Positions 1-8,383 of a DNA stretch of 64,000 nucleotides are shown here, piece after piece. The DNA is from Rathayibacter sp. VKM Ac-2857. GTDB lineage: Bacteria > Actinomycetota > Actinomycetes > Actinomycetales > Microbacteriaceae. Under the pieces are notes generated by a model. The model was given only the letters and a program-made list of their open reading frames with translations, ran no database searches and was not told where the DNA came from. The position numbers were made by a program, and so were the translations under genes. The stretch covers positions 576,353-640,352 of the forward strand of contig NZ_JABMLE010000002.1 in NCBI RefSeq assembly GCF_013205025.1. Direction: 5' to 3'. Numbering within the stretch: position 1 is the first letter of the stretch; each line of letters opens with the position of its first letter.

Positions 1-259
1 CCTGCGGACTACACGCGCATCGGGGAACGAGGATCGCTCGAATCGGGAGTCGGCGGGGAGTCGCCTGAATGTCCGTCGGGAGATCGACCGGGCTGATCCG
101 CGTCGTTCCGCGCATCGGCGCACCCGACCCTGCGGGCTCGCCCGTCCGCCGGGGCCCCGCCGGCGTGCGCGCCGGACCCCTGCGGCCCCTCGTCAGGTGG
201 CGCGGAAGAGCGCACCGCTGTCGGCACCGGGCGGTTCCGCCGCCGGTCGCGTCGCCGGG
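1..259. other. Left-edge stretch with no supported gene
   Basis: I see no convincing coding frame here. Open frames on both strands are Arg/Gly/Pro-rich shadows typical of high-GC DNA. A neighbouring gene could end in the first 100 bases (one plus-strand frame stops near 96), but the piece is too short to identify. The segment lies downstream of the PucR-type gene that ends at 260. Confidence 0.4.
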
Positions 260-2035
260 TCAGGCGTCGTCGAGGTCCTCCGCCGCACGGCGCAGCCGCA
301 GCAGCACCTGGAGCTCCAGCGCCCTCTCCCGCCACTCCCCGCCGAGCAGCCGGTCGAGCGCCGCGAGCCGCTGATAGACGGTGTTGACGTGCACGCGCAG
401 CACCGAGGCTGTGGCGGTGGGCCGGCGCCCCTGGTCGAGGAAGACCTCGAGCGTCCGGAGCAGGGGGACGCCCCGCGCGGACTCCTCGGCGAGCACCGGA
501 CCGAGCTCGCGCGCCGTCTGGTCGCGCAGCTCCTGGCGGCCCGTCCGGCTGAGCAGGACCGCGAAGACGCCGAGGTCGGCGGCCCGCGCCAGCACGGCGG
601 AGCGGCCGAGCGTCGTCATGACCCGGGCGGTCCTGCTGGCCTCCGCGTGCGCCGCCCGCAGCCCCGCCGGCTCGAGCACCGGCCCGGCCAGCCCCGCCGC
701 CGGCGCCTCCGCGCCACCCCAGCGCGAGGAGGGGTCGAGCTCGGCCGGGACGACGAGCACCAGCTGACCGCGGTGCACCGCGGAGGCGACCCGCTCGCCG
801 AGACGGAGCCCCTCCACGTACCGCCGGGCCCGCGCGGGATCGCCGCCCGCGACCACGACGAGGTGCGGCCGGCGGGGGTCGAGGCCCGCGCCCCACCAGC
901 GCCGGCTCTCGGCGGCCGGGTCCTCCTCGCTCCGGCTGAGCAGGTCGATGGTGGCGATGTCGCGGCCGAGCTGCACCGCGCGGGCGGTCGCCCGGGCGCC
1001 GGCGAGGGTCAGCGCGATCAGCGGGGCCGCGCGCTCGACGAGCAGCGCCGCATCGACGGCGGGAGCAGCGGAGTCGACGGGCTCCGCGTCGTCGACGACC
1101 AGCGCGCCGAAGAGGGTGCCGGCCGCCAGCACCGGCTGCACGAGCGCGTCGCCCACCCGGATCCGGCCGGAGTCCCCCGACTCACCGGCCCGCGCGAGCG
1201 CCGCGCCGATCCACCCGTCACCGGGGTGCGCGAACCAGCGCACGGGCGCGGCGGTCATCGCCCGCACCCGCTCCACGAGGGAGTCCGGGTCGCCGCCCGC
1301 GAGCACCGCCGCGGTGAGCTCGGCGTCCAGGCGCAGCGTCGCCGCGAGCCCGTCGCGCGCGGTGCGCAGCTCCTGCGCTCGGCCGGCGTTGTCGAGTGCG
1401 ACCGCGGCGTGCGCGGCGAGCGCCGTCAGCAGGCTGATCTCGTGCGGGCCGAAGCGCCGCTCCTCCCGCTTGGCCGCGAGCAGCACGCCGAGGACCTGAC
1501 CGCGCACGCTCAGCGGCACGCCGAGCAGACCGCGGATCGACTCCGCGGCGGCCGCGCGATCGGCGCGCGCCTCGTGCACGAGGGTCGCGTCCGCCGCGTA
1601 GTCCGGCGTCCACCTGGGCGCGCCGGCCTCGAGCACCGCGCCCACGAGCCCGGCCGTGGTCGGCAGGCGCACGCCGACGAGGTGCGCGGAGCGGTCCCCG
1701 CTGGCGACCCGGATCTCGAGGTCGTCCTCCGCGAGCAGCACGACGTAGGTCAGATCGACGCCCAGAAGCCGCCGGGCCTGGTCCACCACCTCGACCAGCA
1801 GCTCGCCGGGGTCGACGACGGAGGCGAGCCGGCCGGCGATGTCGTTCAGCGCCGCCAGCTCGACCGCCCGGTGGCGCCGCTCCTGCAGCAGCACGGCGAT
1901 CTCGACGGCCGCCCGCGCCTCGGCGTCGACGACGGACTCCTCGCCGCCGGCCGCCAGCAGGGCGACGCGGTGCGCCTCGAGCGCGGGCACATCGGCCTGG
2001 TCCGCGAGGAGATCGAGCCACTGCTGCCGAGCCAT
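260..2035 (-). CDS. PucR/CdaR-type transcriptional regulator with GAF domain
   Basis: This is a 591-residue cytoplasmic regulator. A GAF-type sensor domain lies at about residues 50-200 (region around LLGVDLTYVVLLAEDD and LLGVPLSVRGQVLGVLLAAK). A degenerate GGDEF-like middle follows (LVVVAGGDPARARRYVEGL). The C-terminal PucR helix-turn-helix contains LRTLEVFLDQGRRPTATA and LRVHVNTVYQRLAALD. Proteins of this build usually respond to a small metabolite and control a neighbouring transport or catabolic gene. I chose the ATG at 2035 because GGAGG lies 8 bases before it; a GTG at 2050 is in frame but has no ribosome site. The gene is divergent from the MFS permease at 2157 with a 121-bp gap holding a direct repeat, so the permease is the likely target. 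The ligand is unknown. Confidence 0.9.
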   Translation of the reverse strand: MARQQWLDLLADQADVPALEAHRVALLAAGGEESVVDAEARAAVEIAVLLQERRHRAVELAALNDIAGRLASVVDPGELLVEVVDQARRLLGVDLTYVVLLAEDDLEIRVASGDRSAHLVGVRLPTTAGLVGAVLEAGAPRWTPDYAADATLVHEARADRAAAAESIRGLLGVPLSVRGQVLGVLLAAKREERRFGPHEISLLTALAAHAAVALDNAGRAQELRTARDGLAATLRLDAELTAAVLAGGDPDSLVERVRAMTAAPVRWFAHPGDGWIGAALARAGESGDSGRIRVGDALVQPVLAAGTLFGALVVDDAEPVDSAAPAVDAALLVERAAPLIALTLAGARATARAVQLGRDIATIDLLSRSEEDPAAESRRWWGAGLDPRRPHLVVVAGGDPARARRYVEGLRLGERVASAVHRGQLVLVVPAELDPSSRWGGAEAPAAGLAGPVLEPAGLRAAHAEASRTARVMTTLGRSAVLARAADLGVFAVLLSRTGRQELRDQTARELGPVLAEESARGVPLLRTLEVFLDQGRRPTATASVLRVHVNTVYQRLAALDRLLGGEWRERALELQVLLRLRRAAEDLDDA

Positions 2036-2059
2036 GGAGGCATCCTCCACCCTGCGGCT

Positions 2060-2119
2060 CGAGAGTGGAAGGTCCGTCCATTGTCGGCGGGGGCGGCCAG
2101 GACCGAGAGTGGAGCGTCC
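2060..2119. promoter_or_regulatory. Candidate operator: paired 16-bp direct repeats
   Basis: CGAGAGTGGAAGGTCC (2060-2075) and CGAGAGTGGAGCGTCC (2104-2119) match at 14 of 16 positions. They start 44 bp apart, about four helical turns, in the region between the divergent PucR-type gene and the MFS gene. Two same-face direct repeats between a regulator and a transporter are what a regulator site would look like. Assignment to this regulator is inference. Confidence 0.45.
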
Positions 2120-2156
2120 CCGAGCGGCACCGCCGCCCCCAGCTCAGGAGCTCCCC

Positions 2157-3494
2157 ATGAACAACGTCGTTCCCCACCCCGATCACGGCCTCTCCGACGT
2201 CGCCCCGACGCCCGGCAGCGCCGGCCCCGCCGCCGTCGCCGGCACCCCGCCCGTCCTCACCGGACCGCTCCGGCTGCGCCGGCTCTCGGTCGGCCTCGCG
2301 CTCGTCTACGTCGCGATCCTCGCGATCAACTCGGGCGGGCTCGGCATCCTCATCCCGAACCTCGTCGCCGACCTCGACGCGGCGAACAAGATCGGCAACC
2401 TCGCGATCGTCACCACGGTCGCCTTCCTCGCCAACGTCTTCGCCCAGCCCATCGCCGGCGCGCTGTCGGACGCGACCCGCTCGCGCTTCGGCCGACGCTC
2501 CCCCTGGATGATCGGCGGGGCGCTGCTCGCCGCCGGCTTCGTCCTCGGCCTGCCGCTGGCGAGCTCGGTGGTCATGGTCGCCGTGATCTGGCTCGTCGTC
2601 CAGCTCGGCCTCAACGCCCTGCAGGCCGCCGCGACCGCCCTCGTGCCCGACCGCTTCCCCGCGGCCAAGCGCGGCGGCGTCTCCGGCATGATCGGCCTCG
2701 GCATCACCGTCGGCAACGCGGCCGGCGCCGTCATCGCCGGCTCCACGGTCGGCTCGGGCGCCCTGCCCTACGTCGTCCTCGCCGTGGTCCTGCTCGTGAT
2801 CGTCGCGCTCTTCGTCGTGGTCAACCCCGACCGCTCCAGCCGCGACGACGTCGCCGCGCCCCGCCAGACCCTCGGCGAGTTCCTCCGCGGCTTCTGGGTC
2901 GACCCCCGCAAGCACCCCGACTTCGCCTGGGCCTTCGCCGCGCGCTTCCTCATGGTCATCGGCTTCTACGGTGCGCAGACCTTCGGGCTGTACATCCTGC
3001 GCGACTACATCGGGCTGAGCGACGAGGCGTCCAACGGCTTCGCCGCCCAGATCGGCATCGTCCTCCTGCTCGGCGTGCTGATCTCCGCCCTCACCAGCGG
3101 AGTTCTGTCCGACCGGATCGGGCGCCGCAAGCCCTTCATCGTCTGGGCCTCGGTGATCATGGCGATCGGCCTCGCCGTCCCGCTCGTGCTGCCGACCACC
3201 ACCGGCATCCTGATCTACAGCTTCCTGCTCGGCCTCGGCTTCGGCGCCTACATCTCGATCGACCTCGCCCTGATGACCGAGGTGCTGCCCGTCTCGATGA
3301 CCTCGGGCGCCAGCACCGCGGGCCGTGACCTCGCGATCCTGGGCCTCGCCACGACCCTCCCGCAGGCGCTCAGCCCCTCGATCGCGGCCGGACTCGTGTC
3401 GCTCACCGGGGGCTATTCGGTGCTGTTCGTCTCGGGCATCGTGTTCGTGGTGCTCGGTGCGCTCGCGGTGATCCCGATCAAGTCGGTCCGCTGA
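2157..3494 (+). CDS. MFS transporter
   Basis: This 445-residue polytopic membrane protein has about 12 hydrophobic segments after a roughly 40-residue Pro/Ala-rich cytoplasmic N-terminus. The loop after the second segment, SDATRSRFGRRSPWM, is the conserved major-facilitator motif, and SDRIGRRKPF repeats it in the second half. The internal duplication and length fit a proton-coupled solute permease. The start is the ATG at 2157 with AGGAG about 6 bases upstream; an upstream extension would run through the promoter region. It is divergent from a PucR-type regulator and followed by a strong hairpin. The substrate cannot be read from the sequence; a small organic acid, sugar or nucleobase-related solute would suit the regulator type. 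Confidence 0.88.
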   Translation: MNNVVPHPDHGLSDVAPTPGSAGPAAVAGTPPVLTGPLRLRRLSVGLALVYVAILAINSGGLGILIPNLVADLDAANKIGNLAIVTTVAFLANVFAQPIAGALSDATRSRFGRRSPWMIGGALLAAGFVLGLPLASSVVMVAVIWLVVQLGLNALQAAATALVPDRFPAAKRGGVSGMIGLGITVGNAAGAVIAGSTVGSGALPYVVLAVVLLVIVALFVVVNPDRSSRDDVAAPRQTLGEFLRGFWVDPRKHPDFAWAFAARFLMVIGFYGAQTFGLYILRDYIGLSDEASNGFAAQIGIVLLLGVLISALTSGVLSDRIGRRKPFIVWASVIMAIGLAVPLVLPTTTGILIYSFLLGLGFGAYISIDLALMTEVLPVSMTSGASTAGRDLAILGLATTLPQALSPSIAAGLVSLTGGYSVLFVSGIVFVVLGALAVIPIKSVR

Positions 3495-3499
3495 CCGGC

Positions 3500-3535
3500 A
3501 CGGCCCTGGGACCCGCGGCGGGGTCCCGGGGCCGT
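3500..3535 (+). terminator. Hairpin terminator after the MFS gene
   Basis: Two 15-base arms (3500-3514 and 3521-3535) pair fully apart from one T-G wobble around the hexanucleotide GCGGCG. It begins 6 bases after the MFS stop codon. There is no T-run, as is common in high-GC actinobacteria. Confidence 0.75.
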
Positions 3536-3587
3536 CCTGCGCCCGCCGCCGCCCGACCCCTGCCCGCCCCTCGAGAAAGACGGACCG

Positions 3588-4340
3588 ATGCGACTGCACA
3601 CCACGACGACCGGAGACGGCGAGCGCCGGCTGGCCCTCGTCCACGGCCTCGGCGCCGACGGAGCGACCTGGGCGCCGCTCGTCGACCGGCTGGTCGCCAC
3701 CGGCGAGTACACCGTCACCACGGTCGACCTCCGCGGGCACGGCCGCAGCGACCGGGCCTCCGCCTACCGCCTCGACGACTTCGCCGACGACCTCGTCGAG
3801 ACGCTGCCGGCGGGCCTCGACGGCGTCGTCGGGCACTCCCTCGGCGGCGCGGTGCTGGTGCGGGCGGTGCCGCGCCTCCGCCCCGCGCAGGCGGTCTACC
3901 TCGATCCCGGCTTCGCACTCGCGCTGCCGACCAGCGGAGTCGCCGGCCGGCTGTTCTGGGCCGTTCCGCAGCTCACGATGGGCGTCGCCGGTCTGGTGCA
4001 GGCCCGCAAGGGGGCGGCGGTGCGCCGCGGCTACCCGCCCGAGATCCGCGCCTCGCTCGACGACGCGCGCGGCCGCTTCGACGCCTCGATGGCGATCGGC
4101 GTCTTCCGCGACGTCGCCTTCCACCCGGTCGCGGTCGGCGCTCCGGCCGTGCCGTCGGTCCTCGTCCTCTCCGACGACTCGCCCGCCGTGCTGCCCGATG
4201 CCGTCGTCGACCGGCTCGAGGCGGCGGGCTGGGGCGTGCGGCGCGTGCCCGGCGTGCACCACGACCTGCACCTGGAGGCGCCGGAGCGGACCTTCGAGCT
4301 GGTCAGCGGCCTCCTCCGCCCCGGCGCGGAGCGGCGCTGA
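3588..4340 (+). CDS. Alpha/beta-fold hydrolase
   Basis: A 250-residue cytoplasmic hydrolase. The oxyanion segment is LVHGLGADGATW near residue 15, the strand-4 motif is DLRGHGRSD, the nucleophile elbow is GHSLGG (Ser near residue 85), and the late histidine is in VHHDLHLEAPE near the C-terminus. A GAG/AAAG-rich ribosome site precedes the ATG. It follows the MFS permease in the same direction but after a terminator, so it probably has its own promoter. The family covers esterases, lactonases and carbon-carbon hydrolases; the substrate is not evident. Confidence 0.85.
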   Translation: MRLHTTTTGDGERRLALVHGLGADGATWAPLVDRLVATGEYTVTTVDLRGHGRSDRASAYRLDDFADDLVETLPAGLDGVVGHSLGGAVLVRAVPRLRPAQAVYLDPGFALALPTSGVAGRLFWAVPQLTMGVAGLVQARKGAAVRRGYPPEIRASLDDARGRFDASMAIGVFRDVAFHPVAVGAPAVPSVLVLSDDSPAVLPDAVVDRLEAAGWGVRRVPGVHHDLHLEAPERTFELVSGLLRPGAERR

Positions 4341-4487
4341 CCGGCGGCGGCACTCCACGGCACACGGCAGGCCCGGCGACGCTCATCGGCGACTCATAGA
4401 CGGCCGAGACGCCGCGCATAGCGTGCGTTCCTACTGTCGGCACGTCGAGCGGACCCCACCGCCCGGCCTCCCCGACCGAAGGACGCC

Positions 4488-5981
4488 ATGTTCGCCACCT
4501 ATCTCCGGCGAGAGCTGACCAACCGCCGCCGGCAGACGATGATCATCGCTGCCGGGATGGCGCTCGCCATCGCCCTCGTGATCCTCGTCACCTCGTTCTC
4601 CGCCGGCGTCCGCAGCGCCCAGGCCTCCGTCCTCGAGTCCGTCTACGGCGTCGGCACCGACATCACCGTCACCCAGGCAGCCGTCGCACCGACGGAGGGC
4701 GAGGCCCCCGGCCAGCGCTTCGACTTCGGCTCCACCGACGGCACGTCCGACGACGGCACCACCTCCGTCAGCCAGTCCCGCCTCGAGGCCGACCGCGGCA
4801 CGACGACCTTCGACGCGTCGGCCGTCACGACCGCGCAGGGCGTGACCGACGTCTCCGCCGCCATCGGCGTGCTCGCGCTGAACAACACGACCTTCAGCGG
4901 GCAGCTGCCCGACTCCGCCCAGCAGGGCGGCACCGGCGCTACCGCGGGTCAGGGAGCGGCGGGCACCGCTCCGGCCGCCGGCGAGGCGCCCACGGGCGGC
5001 CCGGACGGCGCGGGCGGCTCCTCGTTCGGCGTCGACTCCTTCTCGGTGCTCGGCCTCGACCCGGCCGGCTCGGCGATCGGCCCCCTGGCCGACGTGAGCC
5101 TCACCGACGGCCGCACCTTCACCGCGGACGACGCGGGCCAGAACGTCGTCGTCGTCGACTCCTCCTACGCGACCACGGCCGCGCTGTCCGTCGGCTCGAC
5201 CGTCGACATCGGCGGCACCGACTTCAGCGTGATCGGCATCGTCACGACCGACTCCACCGACGCGAGCACCGCCTCCGACACCTACATCCCTCTCGACGTC
5301 GCCCAGACCCTCTCCGGCCAGGCGGGCCTGATCTCCTCCGTCTACGTCCAGGCCGCCTCCTCCGAGGACATCTCCTCGATCCAGACCGCGCTGCAGACCG
5401 CGCTGCCCGACGCGACCGTCTCGACGCAGGCCGACCTCGCCTCGAGCGTCTCCGGCTCGCTCTCCACCGCGGGCGACCTGGTCGCGAACCTCGGCACCTG
5501 GCTCTCGCTGCTGGTCCTCGCCGCCGCGTTCCTGATCGCGATCCTGTTCACCGTCTCGGGCGTCACCCGGCGCACCCGCGAGTTCGGCACGCTCAAGGCC
5601 ATCGGCTGGAGCAACGGCGCGATCGTCCGCCAGGTGGCCGGCGAGTCCGTCGTCCAGGGGCTGATCGGCGGCGCCGCGGGCATCGTCCTCGGGCTCGTCG
5701 GCGTCCTGATCGTCAACCTGATCGCGCCCACGCTCTCGGGCACCTCCGCCAGCACCTCCGCCATGGGGGCGGGCGGCCCCGGCGGCGGCTTCGGCGGAGG
5801 CGGCCCCGGCGCCGCGCAGATCGCCGCGGCCACCGAGGTGGCGCTCTCGCTCCCCGTCACCGTGCCGGTGATCCTGCTCGCGGTCGGCCTCGCCGTCCTC
5901 GGCGGGCTGCTGGCCGGAGCCCTCGGCGGCTGGCGCGCCTCGCGCCTGCGCCCGGCCGCGGCGCTCCGCTCGGTCGGCTGA
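4488..5981 (+). CDS. ABC transporter permease, FtsX/MacB type
   Basis: A 497-residue membrane protein. One N-terminal membrane segment (about residues 18-40) is followed by an extracellular domain of roughly 290 residues. Three C-terminal membrane segments follow, with the FtsX-like sequence TRRTREFGTLKAIGWSNGAI between the first and second. This four-segment layout is typical of MacB-like systems that move substrates or signals mechanically across the envelope. The extracellular part is rich in Ser, Thr, Gly and Ala, and the loop near residues 415-445 is Gly-rich. AAGGA precedes the ATG. The partner ATPase begins 43 bases after the stop. Cargo is unknown; lipoprotein or antibiotic export and cell-wall signalling are possibilities. 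Confidence 0.9.
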   Translation: MFATYLRRELTNRRRQTMIIAAGMALAIALVILVTSFSAGVRSAQASVLESVYGVGTDITVTQAAVAPTEGEAPGQRFDFGSTDGTSDDGTTSVSQSRLEADRGTTTFDASAVTTAQGVTDVSAAIGVLALNNTTFSGQLPDSAQQGGTGATAGQGAAGTAPAAGEAPTGGPDGAGGSSFGVDSFSVLGLDPAGSAIGPLADVSLTDGRTFTADDAGQNVVVVDSSYATTAALSVGSTVDIGGTDFSVIGIVTTDSTDASTASDTYIPLDVAQTLSGQAGLISSVYVQAASSEDISSIQTALQTALPDATVSTQADLASSVSGSLSTAGDLVANLGTWLSLLVLAAAFLIAILFTVSGVTRRTREFGTLKAIGWSNGAIVRQVAGESVVQGLIGGAAGIVLGLVGVLIVNLIAPTLSGTSASTSAMGAGGPGGGFGGGGPGAAQIAAATEVALSLPVTVPVILLAVGLAVLGGLLAGALGGWRASRLRPAAALRSVG

Positions 5982-6024
5982 CCCCCTCGACTCCTCGTCC
6001 CCTCGTCCCCGGAAGGACACCCGC

Positions 6025-6696
6025 ATGTACACCCTCACGAACGTCACCAAGAGCTACGACGGAGCGAAGACGAAGGTCACCGCGCTGAAGGACGTCACCC
6101 TCACCATCCCGGACGGGCAGATGGTCGCGATCCAGGGACCGACCGGCGGCGGCAAGTCGACGCTGCTGCAGATGCTCGGTGCGCTCGACCGGCCCACCTC
6201 GGGCACCGTCGTCCTCGGTGAGCACGAGATCTCCTCGGCTGGCGACGCGCGCCTCGCCGCGATCCGGGCTCGGGAGGTGGGGATCGTCTTCCAGAGCTTC
6301 AACCTGATCCCGACGCTCACCGCGCTCGAGAACGTCGAGACGGCCCTCGCTCCGCAGCGCATCCCGCGGGCAGAGCGGGCCGAGCGGGCGAAGGCGGCGC
6401 TCGCCTCGGTCGGCCTCGCCGACCGCCTCGACCACCTGCCCGCCGAGCTCTCCGGCGGTCAGCAGCAGCGGGTCGCGATCGCCCGCGCGCTGGTCAAGAA
6501 CCCGACGGTGCTCCTCGCCGACGAGCCGACCGGCGCCCTCGACGAGGACACCCGCGACGACATCATGACCCTGCTCGAGACCCTCTGGAAGGATCTCGGC
6601 ATCACCCTCGTCATCGTCACGCACGACTCCGCCGTCGCCCGCCGCGCCCAGCGCCGCCTCCACCTCAAGAACGGCCACGTCCGCGACGTCGCCTGA
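6025..6696 (+). CDS. ABC transporter ATP-binding protein (MacB/LolD type)
   Basis: A complete 223-residue nucleotide-binding subunit. It carries Walker A GPTGGGKST near residue 38, the Q-loop in FQSFNLIPTLTALENV, the signature LSGGQQQRVAIARAL, Walker B VLLADEPTGALDE and the H-loop in VTHD. The FQSFNLIPTLTALENV region is typical of ATPases paired with FtsX-type permeases. GGAAGGA lies upstream of the ATG. It works at the inner face of the membrane with the permease encoded just upstream, most likely as two ATPases with two permeases. Confidence 0.94.
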   Translation: MYTLTNVTKSYDGAKTKVTALKDVTLTIPDGQMVAIQGPTGGGKSTLLQMLGALDRPTSGTVVLGEHEISSAGDARLAAIRAREVGIVFQSFNLIPTLTALENVETALAPQRIPRAERAERAKAALASVGLADRLDHLPAELSGGQQQRVAIARALVKNPTVLLADEPTGALDEDTRDDIMTLLETLWKDLGITLVIVTHDSAVARRAQRRLHLKNGHVRDVA

Positions 6697-6698
6697 CG

Positions 6699-6882
6699 CA
6701 TGCTGATCGAGGAGCCCGCGCAGAGGGCGTATCGAGATCCATCACCGCCGGCACTCGACCAGCAAGGCAGGCGAAACGCCCCTCCTGCATGCTGATCGAG
6801 TAGCCCGCGCAGCGGGCGTATCGAGATCCACCACCGTTCGAACAGCGGGTCTCGATACGCGCTGCGCGCTACTCGACCAGCA
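6699..6882. repeat. Dispersed large inverted repeat, two adjacent copies
   Basis: A shortened copy (6699-6766) and a fuller one (6788-6882). Each starts CATGCTGATCGAG, carries a small GC hairpin and GCGTATCGAGATC, then returns as the reverse complement ending in CTCGACCAGCA. They fill most of the 237-bp gap between two convergent genes. The same family occurs at 24735, 41412, 56991 and 59367. Confidence 0.8.
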
Positions 6883-6933
6883 AAAAACCGCCTGCTCCGC
6901 AGCCGGCCGCGCGCCTCCCGCTGAGGCCCCGGC

Positions 6934-7659
6934 TCAGCCCGCGTGCTCCCGCAGGAACGCCAGCGCCCGCGGCCACGCATCGGTCGCCGCGTCCGCCCGG
7001 TACATGCCCTCGTTCGCGTCGTTGAAGAACGCGTGCCCCGCCCCCGGATACACGACGATCTCCACGTCCTTGCCCGCGGTCGCCTCGCGGATCCCGGGGA
7101 CCTGCGCCATCAGCGGCGCGTCCTGGTCGCCATAGAACGCGAGCACCGGAACCCGCAGCGAGCCCAGCTCCTCAGCCGACGCGGTGTTGTGCCCGTAGAA
7201 CGGCACCGCGGCGCTCACGCGCGGCTCCGCCAGCGCGAGCGCCCAGCTGAAGGTCCCTCCGTAGCAGAAGCCCGTGACGGAGACGCTCGTCGTCCCCTCC
7301 TCGCGCAGGAGCCGCTCGACCAGCGCCCGGAGGATCGCGATCGTCCGCACCGCGTGCTGCGGCGTGAACACGGGGGCGAAGAACGTCCGCAGCTCCACCT
7401 GGCGCGGCAGCCGGCGCACCGGGTGGTCGTAGTCGGCACGCTGCTCGGTCTCCAGCTGCTCGAGCAGCCCGCTGTCGGCGAGCAGCTCGGGCGCGACGAC
7501 CCGGAAGCCCTCGGCCGCGTAGCGATCGGCGACCGAGCGGATGTGGCCGTCGACCCCCCACACCTCGTGGATCAGGATCAGGACGCGCGCGCCCTCCCCG
7601 CTGCAGTACACCGGTACATCGTGGTCGGCCAGGGTCCAGGTCTCGTCGCTCGTGGGCAT
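6934..7659 (-). CDS. Dienelactone hydrolase family protein
   Basis: A 241-residue cytoplasmic alpha/beta hydrolase of the usual DLH length. The early segment VLILIHEVWGVDGHIR contains the conserved Glu, the nucleophile elbow is GFCYGG with a catalytic Cys in the middle of the chain, the acid is in FYGDQDAP and the histidine in YPGAGHAFFND. The Cys-Asp-His triad with GxCxGG is characteristic of carboxymethylenebutenolidase. The ATG at 7659 starts the conserved fold directly. There is no neighbouring chlorocatechol or beta-ketoadipate pathway, so the physiological substrate is open. It is convergent with the ABC pair at 4488-6696. Confidence 0.9.
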   Translation of the reverse strand: MPTSDETWTLADHDVPVYCSGEGARVLILIHEVWGVDGHIRSVADRYAAEGFRVVAPELLADSGLLEQLETEQRADYDHPVRRLPRQVELRTFFAPVFTPQHAVRTIAILRALVERLLREEGTTSVSVTGFCYGGTFSWALALAEPRVSAAVPFYGHNTASAEELGSLRVPVLAFYGDQDAPLMAQVPGIREATAGKDVEIVVYPGAGHAFFNDANEGMYRADAATDAWPRALAFLREHAG

Positions 7660-7903
7660 CTGCGCACCCTAGCCCCGCGAGCCGGGAGCGCACCCACCGG
7701 CGGACCTCCGGCACGCAGAAACGCCTCAGGCTCGTCGGAACGGCCGATTCCGGCGAGCCGGAGCCGGTTCCGCGAGCCGGAGGTGCTCCGGAGTCGCGAT
7801 TCGCGCGAGCCGGAGCCGTTCCGACGTGCCGGACGTGCCCGCGGACGTGCCGGAGGTGCCCGCGGACGAGCCGGAGCTGCCCGGAGCCGTCCCGGAGTCG
7901 AGG
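7660..7903. other. Repeat-rich GC intergenic segment
   Basis: I see no convincing gene in these 244 bases. Short CGAGCCGGAGC and TTCCG words recur, with many local inverted matches. A clear 21-bp tandem unit occurs twice: units at 7835-7855 and 7856-7876 differ at two positions. It lies between the start of the dienelactone hydrolase gene and the end of the GNAT gene, both on the minus strand, so the hydrolase promoter should be here. Confidence 0.5.
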
Positions 7904-8383
7904 TCAGCCCGCCGCAGCGGCGAGCGGCGGCGCGACGAGGATCTCGTCCCACTCCCCCTCCGGCCGCTCCCAGCGGAAGCCGTGCCGCTCGTAGAGCCGG
8001 CGGGCGCCGCTCCCCCGCAGCACGTCGAGGCGGAACGGCCGGTCGGCGCGCCCGTCCTCGAGCATCACCCGCCGGAGAACAGCCGCCCCGATACCGCGCC
8101 CCTGCGCGGCGGTCGCGAGGTAGAAGTGCTCGATCCAGACCGCGTCGTCCTCGAGGCGCGACGCGATGCAGCCGACGAGCTCGCCGTCCACCTCGATCAC
8201 GCGGGTGTGCTCGGGCCGGTAGCCGTCCAGGAACCGGTGACGCACCCGGTGCTCGTCGTAGCGGTCGAGCCGGGCGAGATCCGGCCGCATCACGACGGCG
8301 CGCAGCTCGGCGATCACCCCGGCGTCCTCGAGCGTCCCCGCCCGAAGACTCCAACGCGGAATCCCGACCGGTTCAGCGCCCAC
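7904..8383 (-). CDS. GNAT family N-acetyltransferase
   Basis: A 159-residue single-domain acetyltransferase. LRAGTLEDAGVIAEL is the N-terminal strand-helix, VIEVDGELVGCIASR the central sheet, and AAQGRGIGAAVLRRV the acetyl-CoA pyrophosphate-binding loop (Q/RxxGxG/A). ARRLYERHGFRWER is the usual C-terminal helix and strand. The GTG start at 8383 overlaps the 3' end of the LysR-like gene by 11 bases, with GGAAG upstream, suggesting co-transcription. The acceptor substrate is unknown. Confidence 0.82.
   Translation of the reverse strand: MGAEPVGIPRWSLRAGTLEDAGVIAELRAVVMRPDLARLDRYDEHRVRHRFLDGYRPEHTRVIEVDGELVGCIASRLEDDAVWIEHFYLATAAQGRGIGAAVLRRVMLEDGRADRPFRLDVLRGSGARRLYERHGFRWERPEGEWDEILVAPPLAAAAG

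Noticed and set aside
197-3328. Very long plus-strand frame opposite the PucR gene and continuing into the MFS gene
   Set aside because: Arg/Gly/Pro-rich shadow in another frame of high-GC DNA; real proteins with clear domains occupy the correct frames.
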